A DNA stretch of 64,000 bases from Rheinheimera sp. D18. Its GTDB lineage: Bacteria > Pseudomonadota > Gammaproteobacteria > Enterobacterales > Alteromonadaceae. Shown in pieces: positions 8,718-17,406 of the stretch. A program made the translations under genes and the position numbers. Every line of letters starts with the position of its first letter. The stretch's first letter is position 1. The notes below the pieces were generated by a model. It did no database searches. It had not been told where the DNA came from and saw only the letters and a list, made by a program, of their open reading frames with translations. The stretch lies in assembly GCF_004345025.1 (NCBI RefSeq), contig NZ_CP037745.1, forward strand, positions 2,170,001-2,234,000. The letters run 5' to 3'.

Positions 8718-10010
8718 TTAGCCTTCCTCACTTAATGCCAGCAACCTAGATGAATGTTGGTTGTACTGGTAAAAATAATCCAAAGCCTCAACGAGCTCCA
8801 TTGGCACCGTATTAACCGGTTTTCGTGGAGGAGCCAGATTATCGAGCCAATGAATATTTGCTAACTGCTCAGCTGTCGTGCCAGCATTTAAATGCTCTGT
8901 CTGTTTGAGACCCGAATGATAAATTTCATTGATTGAAGGCTTAATACTAGTTTTTAGATTCTGTTCTAGCTCTTGCCGCCGCTCACTATCAAGGTTTCCT
9001 AAAAACAGACCCAGCAAGCTTTGGAACGCCTCAAGTTCGTTGGATTGCCAATCTTTGATGTATCCAAGGTCTAGCTCAGCCCAAAATGCCAGAGCTCCTT
9101 TGTCAATTTCCATCCCCTTCACAGGGCCGTCATCAGCCAAAGTTCGAATAAGTTCAAAGTCAGCGGCAATATTTACATGATGTCCAACCCAAAAACCAGG
9201 AATAGGTAAACGCTGTCCGTGATTGTTAACATCTAAACCAAAGCTTTCAAAACTATGACGAGTGAAATTAACAGAAGCTTTTGTTGCTTCACCATTAGAC
9301 ACCCCAGCTATATTGATTAGCAGCATAAGCCCCTGATTCATATCAATACATATTTTGCTTTCGTTAAGAATAGCGACCATAGAAGTAAAATCAGGGCTGA
9401 GTGGGTGGAAGATTCTACCGTAGTTAGTTTTTATCTTTGCAAGAATGTCTCGATTAACAGCACCGGAATATATTTTTCCATAGTTGTCTTTTGGTTTATT
9501 TTGTCGACAAAATAACGGAAAGTTGAACTGAAACCGGCGTGTCAACTCTGAGACAGGATCGTAGTTTATAGGCCTACCTGGTTTGATAAGTGGGTGATAG
9601 TCACCATAAAAATTGGAGCCATCGCTAAAACGAACATCAAATACTTCATATTGCCAAGTCAACACATCTGGCTTGGAACGCATTATCTCCTTAGCCATTA
9701 ATGCCAAAGCATCAGGACGCAATATGAACTTTTCGGAAAAGACTGTTATATATTGTCCATTTGCTCCTTCCAGAGCAAAGTCCCAGTGCTTACACATGTC
9801 CATTGGTTGAGAGGGCTTTTTGTAATGAAATCTCTTGTCACCTAAAAAACGAGCGACCTCAGTTAAACACGGAGAGTTAACTGCGTTATCTGACACTATC
9901 ACTTCAAAATCAGTGAAAGTTTGTGCGGCCAAAGACTCTAATACGCGACTCACCAGATTAGGGCGGTCTCTCGTAGGTAAAATGATACTGAATAATGGTT
10001 TTGGCTTCAT
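8718..10010 (-). CDS. Glycosyltransferase family 2 protein
   Basis: 430 residues. The N-terminal GT-A fold is shown by [20 protein letters not shown] and FEVIVSDNA; the usual D-x-D metal motif is not evident, with TVFSEKF in the expected place near residue 100. The C-terminal half has no recognised domain. It is translated by ATGA overlap with the GT4 gene upstream. Donor and acceptor are unknown; context suggests transfer of one of the sugars made by the operon. No membrane segments are apparent. Confidence 0.8.
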   Translation of the reverse strand: MKPKPLFSIILPTRDRPNLVSRVLESLAAQTFTDFEVIVSDNAVNSPCLTEVARFLGDKRFHYKKPSQPMDMCKHWDFALEGANGQYITVFSEKFILRPDALALMAKEIMRSKPDVLTWQYEVFDVRFSDGSNFYGDYHPLIKPGRPINYDPVSELTRRFQFNFPLFCRQNKPKDNYGKIYSGAVNRDILAKIKTNYGRIFHPLSPDFTSMVAILNESKICIDMNQGLMLLINIAGVSNGEATKASVNFTRHSFESFGLDVNNHGQRLPIPGFWVGHHVNIAADFELIRTLADDGPVKGMEIDKGALAFWAELDLGYIKDWQSNELEAFQSLLGLFLGNLDSERRQELEQNLKTSIKPSINEIYHSGLKQTEHLNAGTTAEQLANIHWLDNLAPPRKPVNTVPMELVEALDYFYQYNQHSSRLLALSEEG

Positions 10011-11518
10011 CTGCAGCCCTCCGAGAATCGTGCTACGCTACTATCAATATACTCATTTAATTCAGATATGAGCCGTTCTGATAAAAATCGGGCAGTGACA
10101 TCCCCTGCTGCACGAGCTCTGCTTTCCATTAAGTTAGGAGTGGTTAACAAATCAGAGAGTTCATGAAACAACGCTTCATCTGAGTTTTCAACCAAGCCAT
10201 GTCTGCGATCTAGCAATACTTCGGCGCTACCTGCGGTCTGAGTCGCTACCACTGCTTTCCCCAAAAAACATGCCTCAATCATAGTTAGTCCAAATGATTC
10301 AGCGTAAGAGGCAGAAACACAGATATCTGCTCTATTCATCCATGCATATGGATTATCTTGGAATCCCAGCAGCAAGGTTGAATCTTCTATTTTTAGTCTC
10401 TTAATTTCTGTCTTTAACTTCTCAGACAAGACCCCATCCCCAACAATCCACAACTTATGCTCAAGCCCGCGAGCCAACAAACGAGCATGAATTGCCAGCA
10501 TTCGTTCAAATCCTTTTATCGGATGAAGACGCCCAACGAGCAAAATAATAGGGACTGTTATTAAACTTACATCCAGCGGTATAGGTTTTTCAGCTAAAGT
10601 CTTTATGTGTTTACTGTCGACTATGTTATATATCACCGGGTTCATACTCGCAGCTGGCATATCAAAAAATCTTGAAAAAGATTCCCGCACATTTTTTGAA
10701 ACAAAAACTATCTGCCGAAAGCTGTTAAAACAAACTCGCTCCTCTGTTGAATCAAAATATGGGTGAGTCCAATGATCTGATTCAAAATCAGTGTGGATCC
10801 AAGCAACTGCACCTTTTTTCGGATGTCCTGCCAAGACTCTAACGGACAACCCCTCTATAAAAGAAATCTCTAAGTCGAAGCGTCTGCGGATTAACGTATT
10901 GTAGAGCCTAGGTGGTGGCTCTGAGGAAAGATACAACATAGCCTCTATTCGTTCGCTTTCTTGATCAAAAAGTCCCAAAACCTTTACCCAAGAAGGTATA
11001 CGTGAGAGAAGTTCACCATGAGGAAACAGCACAACAAGAACGACTTCGTAGCGATTTTCATCCAGAACATTTAACAGAGATAACAGCGCTTGCTCAACTC
11101 CGCCACAAACCATAGAATTTATAACAAACAGCAACCTAACTCTCTTAACAGGTGAATCAATAGCTGCCCATTTCTGCTCTATCTTTGCTTTGAAGCTTGT
11201 TGTGTCAAATCGTTCGAGTCCTAAGGCCGGATAAATCTGATTAAACAATACGATCTTGCTCTGAGGTACTCCCCGAGAAAGAAAAATATTAGCTATCTCC
11301 TTAGAAAACATACTCGTGATCAAAATAAAATCCCAGCCATCAAGCTGCATTTGCTCACAACTATTTATTTGTAAGCTGTTGTATATACTTCCTTGCTTAC
11401 TGGGATCGTTGTCACACAAAGCAACAACTTTATAATCTCTAAATAGAGTAGCTTCAAGACAACGAAATACTCCGCCTAAGCCTACGATCGCAACTCTACA
11501 ACCAGGATCCAACATCAT
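10007..11518 (-). CDS. GT4-type glycosyltransferase with N-terminal Rossmann-like extension
   Basis: 503 residues in two parts. Residues 1 to about 110 form a nucleotide-binding-like module (VAIVGLGGVFRCLEA, then ALCDNDPSKQG). From about 128 a GT-B fold follows, with LLFVINSMVCGGVEQALLSL, the domain-2 signature LLVGRLHPIKGFERM, and ASYAESFGLTMIEACFLGK holding the acidic pair that contacts the donor nucleotide. Extra Rossmann modules are also found at the C-terminus of the HAD protein next door, so the pair may share a regulatory ligand or interaction. Sugar specificity cannot be assigned. Confidence 0.82.
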   Translation of the reverse strand: MMLDPGCRVAIVGLGGVFRCLEATLFRDYKVVALCDNDPSKQGSIYNSLQINSCEQMQLDGWDFILITSMFSKEIANIFLSRGVPQSKIVLFNQIYPALGLERFDTTSFKAKIEQKWAAIDSPVKRVRLLFVINSMVCGGVEQALLSLLNVLDENRYEVVLVVLFPHGELLSRIPSWVKVLGLFDQESERIEAMLYLSSEPPPRLYNTLIRRRFDLEISFIEGLSVRVLAGHPKKGAVAWIHTDFESDHWTHPYFDSTEERVCFNSFRQIVFVSKNVRESFSRFFDMPAASMNPVIYNIVDSKHIKTLAEKPIPLDVSLITVPIILLVGRLHPIKGFERMLAIHARLLARGLEHKLWIVGDGVLSEKLKTEIKRLKIEDSTLLLGFQDNPYAWMNRADICVSASYAESFGLTMIEACFLGKAVVATQTAGSAEVLLDRRHGLVENSDEALFHELSDLLTTPNLMESRARAAGDVTARFLSERLISELNEYIDSSVARFSEGCR

Positions 11519-11525
11519 ATAGTGC

Positions 11526-13811
11526 CTAAGCCTCCATCTTCATAGGTGACGAACCTAAATAAGAAATAACGACGGGTTCATACATAGAATATGTATGCTG
11601 GATTTCAGAGATAATCTCATTTGCAAAGACTTTAGATGCGACCGCAAACACTCTCTCTCCACGACTGAAAGCTTCGGCAAGTGTAACAACGGGCAAACCG
11701 TCAAGTTCAAAGCAACCTGCGGCAGCCCGCCGGTCAATCACTATACTCACAGTGATTCCCTGCTCTCTTAATAACTGCAAGACTTGTGCCCCTAACTCCC
11801 CTGCACCATAAACTGCTGTGTGAGTAATATGACTATGCTGTAGATTTGCCAATAATAATGGAGCAACAATGTCGTCACCTGCACTCATTCCAAGCTCGCC
11901 TAAGAGTCCTGTGCTGCCGGGAAATGCCTGAGCTATAGCTCCTTCATTCCAAAAACCACGAAGAGAAGAAGCCAATCGCCCCAAGTTGACGTCTGCAGAG
12001 GCTTCATCAGCCCTTGAGTAATGTTGCTTAAATGCCTTCACTACGTCTTCGCAAATCAGTGTCGTTGTCACACCTGAAGATAAAGGTACTTGAAGCTGCC
12101 CCAAGCAAATAGCCTCTGAAGATAGTGGATAACGGATAAGTCGATAGAGTATAGAGGCGATAGCTTTTCGGGATGAAAAATCAATGAGTGGAACAATACC
12201 GCTTTTTATGGCCAGCGCTACAAACGAATGTACAGCACGTCGAAAATCATTGATCAAAGCGGAGTGAGACATTGTCATTGTATGACTTGGTACTAACTCA
12301 GGATAGATTACGCCTCCTTCTGCATGATAAGCACGGGTTGAGCACAGAGAACCATTTAGCAAAATCTCAGAGAGTTCGGGAGCTTTGCTCAAAGCGATTG
12401 CACGTTCATCTATAGGCAGAAAGACTTCTAAATGATGTAGTAAAGAGAATGCCTCTGATTTAGCGCTGGCGTAAGTCATGAAGAACCGAGACTGTTCGAG
12501 TGGCATTAATCTAGCCAAATTAGTAAACATACTGGCACCACAACCCCAATCCCATAATGCGATTCCGGACCGGTTTTCTAATCCTATATCCAGAAGATAG
12601 CTAAGCAATAACTGGCGCTGTGATTGCAAATACTCTCTAATTACATCTTTTTTATCCGCCACTGTAGTCAAGAGCTCATCCCATAGTTGAGTTCCTACCA
12701 GAGCCGAAAGACAAGTCGTAGCCATCGATTGCCAATGATCAGGCAATTGAAGTCCTAAATCTTCAGTACATTCAAAAAGAGTGTAACCTCGCCGCTGGCT
12801 CAGTTGATGTAATACTTCAGGAGTGACCTCAAGGAGCGCAGGTAACAAGCTTGAGCGACGCGAAATATAAACAGTTTTAACGTCAAGCCCCGGGCAATTC
12901 ATTGATGCCAAAAGTGAAGAGATAACTTCTCCCTCCCGCAGAAGACAAAATAGAGTGTCAATACCCAACGCCTTACAACGGATTTGTAACCAATGAATAA
13001 GGTGGAATAAGAATGGGCCGTAAACTAAAGCACTGATATTGGCCGCAAAACTTTCATCGGGATAATGCCAGAGCCAGCGTCGTCTAAGTGCATCAACGTC
13101 ATAAGGAGTGGTGCCTAAACGATGCTCATAGTTTGTCAGTAAAAGAAAGTACTCGGGAGGTTTCACAACCAGATTATGAATGCCGGCAGCGAGCGCCATC
13201 TGGCCATCTGTTATTGCATTATCTCCAATGTGAAGTATGTTTGTAGCTCTGACACCACACCTATTTATTAATGTAGCAAACAAGCCTCCATCTTGTTTGC
13301 TGCAGCCCGACTCACCAGAGACCAAAACTAAATCCAGCACGAGCGATGGAAGCTGTGTTTTGATAAACGATACGATAAGATCCGAATCAAGATACATATC
13401 AGATACAAGAGCAACTTTTTTACCTTCAGTAAAAGCCTCTTCAAGCCAGCAAATCGCAACAGGATTTATGATCCAGCCGGCCAACTCTAATTCAGCTTCC
13501 AGCACACAGAGTTCTTCCCCCGCAATAGAAGGCCAATTGCTATATATTTCTGCCAGCGTAACTTCTCTATGGCCACTTTTCGCAAAGCGGGCACGGCGAG
13601 CACTATCTTCAGCTTTTCGACGAAGCTTTACAAAACTCTGGTTATCGTCCTGTGGCCAAAGCCCCTTATTTTTAGCTTCATGAGCAAGATGAAAGAAAAA
13701 ATCGTCTGGGGTTCCAGACTTGCGGAAAATTAAAGTATCGAAGATATCAAAGCTGACCAACTGGATAGTATCTTTCAGACCCTCAGGCCAAGGCAACAGA
13801 GGCAAAGTCAT
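11526..13811 (-). CDS. Large HAD-superfamily protein with C-terminal Rossmann-like domain
   Basis: 761 residues, far longer than a simple HAD phosphatase. The N-terminus carries HAD motif I (VSFDIFDTLIF near residue 20), and LVSDMYLDSDLI plus ILHIGDNAITDG match later HAD motifs. A long middle part (about 230 to 650) is not recognised by me. Near residue 667 a Rossmann-like module begins (AVYGAGELGAQVLQLL). HAD proteins of this size occur in O-antigen and capsule clusters, sometimes fused to glycosyltransferases. AAGGA precedes the ATG. Phosphatase activity is plausible; the overall role is unknown. Confidence 0.72.
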   Translation of the reverse strand: MTLPLLPWPEGLKDTIQLVSFDIFDTLIFRKSGTPDDFFFHLAHEAKNKGLWPQDDNQSFVKLRRKAEDSARRARFAKSGHREVTLAEIYSNWPSIAGEELCVLEAELELAGWIINPVAICWLEEAFTEGKKVALVSDMYLDSDLIVSFIKTQLPSLVLDLVLVSGESGCSKQDGGLFATLINRCGVRATNILHIGDNAITDGQMALAAGIHNLVVKPPEYFLLLTNYEHRLGTTPYDVDALRRRWLWHYPDESFAANISALVYGPFLFHLIHWLQIRCKALGIDTLFCLLREGEVISSLLASMNCPGLDVKTVYISRRSSLLPALLEVTPEVLHQLSQRRGYTLFECTEDLGLQLPDHWQSMATTCLSALVGTQLWDELLTTVADKKDVIREYLQSQRQLLLSYLLDIGLENRSGIALWDWGCGASMFTNLARLMPLEQSRFFMTYASAKSEAFSLLHHLEVFLPIDERAIALSKAPELSEILLNGSLCSTRAYHAEGGVIYPELVPSHTMTMSHSALINDFRRAVHSFVALAIKSGIVPLIDFSSRKAIASILYRLIRYPLSSEAICLGQLQVPLSSGVTTTLICEDVVKAFKQHYSRADEASADVNLGRLASSLRGFWNEGAIAQAFPGSTGLLGELGMSAGDDIVAPLLLANLQHSHITHTAVYGAGELGAQVLQLLREQGITVSIVIDRRAAAGCFELDGLPVVTLAEAFSRGERVFAVASKVFANEIISEIQHTYSMYEPVVISYLGSSPMKMEA

Positions 13812-14223
13812 AACTGAATATCCTTCTTCAATATTGATTCTTGCAAACAGAAGAATCGTTCAAATGCATTATCCACCGCGTAATCCATATCAAATAGGCA
13901 TATTTAGCTAGCCGCTCCAGCAAGATATATGATGACAACGCTTCGGAGTGTTAACCTCATCGTAAACAACCTTAGCCATAAAGGCTGCGCAACGGCAGTC
14001 CAGTGCTTGAAGGAATAAATAACCATCATATTCACCCTCGTTGCCATCTTTACACAAAAATATGTATCCATGAGTCACTGACGAATGTTGACAACATCAA
14101 CCTTATTGTATGCCGAACCAACATCTATGATAAAAAATCAACGCCACAAAAAGACTGATATAACAGACCATCCATTGTTTCACGGTCATATTAAAAACTG
14201 CTGCAATTGCGTCTCAGACCTCG
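13812..14223. other. 412-base intergenic region with one doubtful short ORF
   Basis: This is the only sizeable gap inside the glycan operon. No RNA gene or clear terminator was found. On the minus strand a 56-codon frame from a GTG at 14078 to a TAG at 13908 reads as cysteine- and histidine-containing peptide (for example ALDCRCAAF and KRCHHISCW), but it has no clear ribosome-binding site and matches nothing I recognise. It may be a gene remnant. The region may also hold an internal promoter for the genes from 13811 downwards. Confidence 0.4.
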
Positions 14224-15090
14224 TTATTCTCTCAATTTTCTAACTATTGCAATACCGTAGTTGGTGGGAGCGGTCAGCATTTCAACGAATTGATATTGGT
14301 CAGGGGCACACATAATAAAGTTATCGAGCACAAACCTTGGTCCCTCATGTCCACAGACTGCAGGAAAAACATCGTGGAAAATAATATATCCACCAACCGC
14401 TACGAGAGGGGCATATAGCTCAAAATCAGATGTACACCCGCTGATACTATGATCTCCATCGATAAATAACAGGTCTATCTCATTATGACCAAGCCATGAA
14501 TCAAAATGGCTTGCTGCATTTTTAGAGTCCGATTCTACCAAATGAATGATATCTGAAAACCCTGAACTCTCAATTGCCTGTACAATCAATGCCTTAGGAT
14601 TAACAATGCAAGAGTAATGAAATGGTGGCCACGGGAATTTTGGGACATAGGTATCAATAGCGTATAAACGACCACGCTTGGTAGAACTTGCCATACCCGC
14701 AGCTAACCACAATGTTGATATACCGATATAGCAACCGATCTCCACCACCGTTTTAGCAGAAATATTAGCCAATATTGCTTTGAGTAATTCTCCCTGAGCA
14801 GGAGATAAAGATGCAGGATTAGCCACCGGCATTTGGTAAAGCTTTTTTAAAGTTAACAACCAGGGGGAACTTGAAGACTCCATCTCATCAGAAAAGCTAT
14901 AGTTGTTATCATGAGACACAATATTTCTGTTAAAGGTATATTGCTCAAGAAAGGTATTAATGGTTTCCTGTGTAAGCCAATGTTCGCCGTCAGTCCCAGC
15001 AACAGATAACTCAATTAATGAGTTTGTCTCTGCCTCACTCAATTTTAAGTCACGTATAAATCGAGAAAGCCTGACTTTATCAGTTTTCAT
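14224..15090 (-). CDS. Class I SAM-dependent methyltransferase
   Basis: 288 residues from the ATG at 15090, which has GGTGG upstream; an in-frame TTG at 15120 would overlap glf and is less likely. The AdoMet site VVEIGCYIGISTLWLAAG lies near residue 120 and LLFIDGDHSISGC with a later FHDVFP follows, as in the methyltransferase-24/CmcI-like O-methyltransferases. About 85 residues precede the catalytic core and are not recognised. It probably methylates a hydroxyl of a sugar or glycan. Sixteen bases separate it from glf. Confidence 0.82.
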   Translation of the reverse strand: MKTDKVRLSRFIRDLKLSEAETNSLIELSVAGTDGEHWLTQETINTFLEQYTFNRNIVSHDNNYSFSDEMESSSSPWLLTLKKLYQMPVANPASLSPAQGELLKAILANISAKTVVEIGCYIGISTLWLAAGMASSTKRGRLYAIDTYVPKFPWPPFHYSCIVNPKALIVQAIESSGFSDIIHLVESDSKNAASHFDSWLGHNEIDLLFIDGDHSISGCTSDFELYAPLVAVGGYIIFHDVFPAVCGHEGPRFVLDNFIMCAPDQYQFVEMLTAPTNYGIAIVRKLRE

Positions 15091-15106
15091 ATTTACCACC
15101 AATTCT

Positions 15107-16258
15107 CTATAGTTCAGCAAAGGACTTTAAGGCATTCAATACGGCATCGTCCATATTGAAGTACTTATACTCTGCCAGTCTGCCAAGCGGGATTAGCTGA
15201 GGATATTGAGCTGCCAGCGCTTTGTATTGTCCAAACTTTTCCTGATTATCTGCAGTAAACACCGGGTAATAAGGAATGTTTTTTTGTGGATCGTTTTTAT
15301 CGTAATCTTGAGGGTACTCTGTAACAATAGTAGTGCTGTTGCATTGTTCTGTGAGAATATGCTTAAACTCGGTTATACGAGTAAAAGTGTCTTCGTTTGG
15401 ATAATTAACTGTGGTCGCAGTCTGAAAATACGGAAAATCCAATTGCTTAAACTCAAACTGTAAAGAGCGGTACGGTAACTCACCAAACTGATAAGCAAAC
15501 AACTGGTCCAGCATCCCCGTATAAATCAACTTACCTTTGAAAATTTCTCCATCCAGCCAGATTTCCCCTTGTGAGAGCTTGAGCCTTTGCAATGCATCTT
15601 GTTGCAAATGAACGTCAACGCCTGGTTGTGATAGTAGTCTACCGATCAAAGCCGTATAACCATCAACAGGAATAGCTTGGTACTGATCGTGAAAATACCT
15701 GTCGTCTCGACTAAGCACTACAGGAACCCTTGCAAGTACTTCTGGCGCGATATCTTCAGCCTTGATACCCCATTGCCGCATGGTGTAATTGACAAAAATA
15801 TTCTGGTAAATCCAATCGGCCAGTTGACGCAATTCGGGTTCATCGGTCTGCTTTAATTGCAAAATAGGTACTTTGGCACCAGCACCATAACGTTGTATTA
15901 AAAGCTGTTCCAACTGCTGCGCATGCTCCGCAGGGTACAACCGATAAAGTGAATTTAGATTAAACGGCAGCGGTAATAACATATCACCAACCCTAGCCAG
16001 CACCTTATGCTCATAGGGCTGCCACTCGGTAAATTGTGATAAATAGTGCCAGACTTCAGGTTTATTTGTATGAAACAAATGCGGTCCATATTGGTGAATA
16101 CGAATGCCATTAACGTCTGTTTTATCGAAACAGTTACCCGCCAGATGATTCCGTTGCTCTAGCACTAGCACTCGCCAACCGCGTTGACTGGCAAGCCGTT
16201 CAGCCATCACTGCACCTGAAAAACCAGCACCTACGACAACAGCATGATAAGTACTCAT
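15107..16258 (-). CDS. glf: UDP-galactopyranose mutase
   Basis: 383 residues from the ATG at 16258, chosen for its ATGA overlap with the upstream gene; an ATG nine bases earlier is possible. The N-terminal FAD site VVVGAGFSGAVMAERLA, the NHLAGNCFD segment and YGPHLFHTN with the substrate-contacting His are diagnostic. The flavoenzyme converts UDP-galactopyranose to UDP-galactofuranose in the cytoplasm, so galactofuranose is a predicted component of the glycan. The neighbouring GT2 gene is a candidate galactofuranosyl transferase by position only. Confidence 0.96.
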   Translation of the reverse strand: MSTYHAVVVGAGFSGAVMAERLASQRGWRVLVLEQRNHLAGNCFDKTDVNGIRIHQYGPHLFHTNKPEVWHYLSQFTEWQPYEHKVLARVGDMLLPLPFNLNSLYRLYPAEHAQQLEQLLIQRYGAGAKVPILQLKQTDEPELRQLADWIYQNIFVNYTMRQWGIKAEDIAPEVLARVPVVLSRDDRYFHDQYQAIPVDGYTALIGRLLSQPGVDVHLQQDALQRLKLSQGEIWLDGEIFKGKLIYTGMLDQLFAYQFGELPYRSLQFEFKQLDFPYFQTATTVNYPNEDTFTRITEFKHILTEQCNSTTIVTEYPQDYDKNDPQKNIPYYPVFTADNQEKFGQYKALAAQYPQLIPLGRLAEYKYFNMDDAVLNALKSFAEL

Positions 16259-17205
16259 GATGACCATCCGAGCAGCTGTTTTACCTGTTCGGGCTGATCA
16301 CGCTGTTCATACACCAAGCTATGGCGCTCGTCAAAAAACTGCGCATTTACCGCCGATAATTCAATCATTTTTAAAAAAAATTCCGCTTCATCCGCCTTTA
16401 AAAAATACAGTGCGGCAGAAAAGTACACATGATTGACGCCAAGTTGAATAATGCTCTCTTCCACCCCAAACTGCTTACCTAAACGGCAGGCAGAAGCCAG
16501 CTCTTCGGTGACTTTTATCCGACGTTGATGGTTCTGTTGGGTCTGGGCACCAAAACTGTTGCTATGAATGCGGTAACGCCCCAACACTGCGTCCAGTCTA
16601 TCTATGGTCCCCCCCAATAAACCAACATTCATAATATGCCATGGGAAATCACAAATAATCTTGCAGTCATGCTGTAACGCTTGTGTCAAAGAAGCATGAC
16701 GACGGAACATGACGCTGCTGGCCTGTAGGAAAACTGTATAACGGATCAAATGAGTAATATCAGCTTGCTGAGGAATATAGTGATAGTTGTAGTAATCTCT
16801 GGAGTACCACTTCAAACGCTGACCTGTTGCACTATCGAACATCTCTGACTCATGATAAACCATACTACAGTCAGGGTGCAGTTCCAGGTAATTTACCTGC
16901 TGCTGTAATTTTCCCGGCAAGGCAATATCATCACCATCAACATAAGCAATATACTGGCCTTTAGCTGTTTCGAGCAAGCGACGCATCGTTCCTACCAGCC
17001 CGAAGTTAACCTCATTGCGTAGCACTACCAGATTGGCAAAAGCCGGTTGCAAATAGCAAATAACATCATAAGTGTTATCAGGCGAGGCGTCATCACAAAC
17101 AATAACCTCAAAATCAAAATCTGTCTGCTGAGCAAGAATACTTAACAAACATTCGTGTATGTAGGGTGCCAACTTATATGCTGGGACAATAACAGATAAT
17201 TTCAT
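16255..17205 (-). CDS. Glycosyltransferase family 2 protein
   Basis: 316 residues. A typical GT-A start (KLSVIVPAYKLAPYIHECL), FEVIVCDDASPDNT and the D-x-D-like AYVDGDDIA near residue 92 show an intact family 2 catalytic core. No membrane helices are seen. It is the first gene of the minus-strand glycan operon and overlaps glf by ATGA. GAGAG precedes the start. Upstream, at 17245-17272, is a sigma-28-like promoter, which would place the operon under flagellar control. Specificity unknown. Confidence 0.86.
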   Translation of the reverse strand: MKLSVIVPAYKLAPYIHECLLSILAQQTDFDFEVIVCDDASPDNTYDVICYLQPAFANLVVLRNEVNFGLVGTMRRLLETAKGQYIAYVDGDDIALPGKLQQQVNYLELHPDCSMVYHESEMFDSATGQRLKWYSRDYYNYHYIPQQADITHLIRYTVFLQASSVMFRRHASLTQALQHDCKIICDFPWHIMNVGLLGGTIDRLDAVLGRYRIHSNSFGAQTQQNHQRRIKVTEELASACRLGKQFGVEESIIQLGVNHVYFSAALYFLKADEAEFFLKMIELSAVNAQFFDERHSLVYEQRDQPEQVKQLLGWSS

Positions 17206-17244
17206 AGATGCTCTCAGATCTAAATCGCCTCGTGATACAGCTCT

Positions 17245-17272
17245 GTATCGGCCAGTTGGGCGGTCAGCTTTA
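17245..17272 (-). promoter_or_regulatory. Possible sigma-28 promoter of the glycan operon
   Basis: Read on the minus strand: TAAAGCTG, 12 bases, GCCGATAC. The -10 matches the sigma-28 consensus GCCGATAA in seven of eight positions and the -35 TAAAGTTT in six of eight. The spacer is one base longer than the 11 bases of the other sigma-28 promoters in this window. The start would fall about 33 bases before the GT2 start codon. Suggestive, not proven. Confidence 0.42.
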
Positions 17273-17345
17273 GCTTTCCTTAACAGCCTGGTGGTCCTGT
17301 GTCAAACAAATCTGTTTTAAGATAACATACAAACTAGGGTACATT

Positions 17346-17361
17346 AGGAGCATCACTTGCC
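17346..17361 (+). promoter_or_regulatory. Weak sigma-54-like site upstream of the first MAF gene
   Basis: AGGAGCATCACTTGCC has GG and GC ten bases apart and a TTGC -12 element, but the -24 element is poor beyond the GG. It lies 46 bases before the ATG at 17407. A GG-N10-GC match of this quality is expected by chance in a region of this size, so it is listed only as a candidate. Confidence 0.25.
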
Positions 17362-17406
17362 AATACCGCCAGATGCGTTCAAAAACAAAAGGAACACTTA
17401 ATAGCA

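Noticed and set aside
17346-17361. Confident sigma-54 promoter for the first MAF gene
   Set aside because: Only the GG/GC pair and TTGC match; chance matches of this quality are common, so it is kept only as a low-confidence feature.
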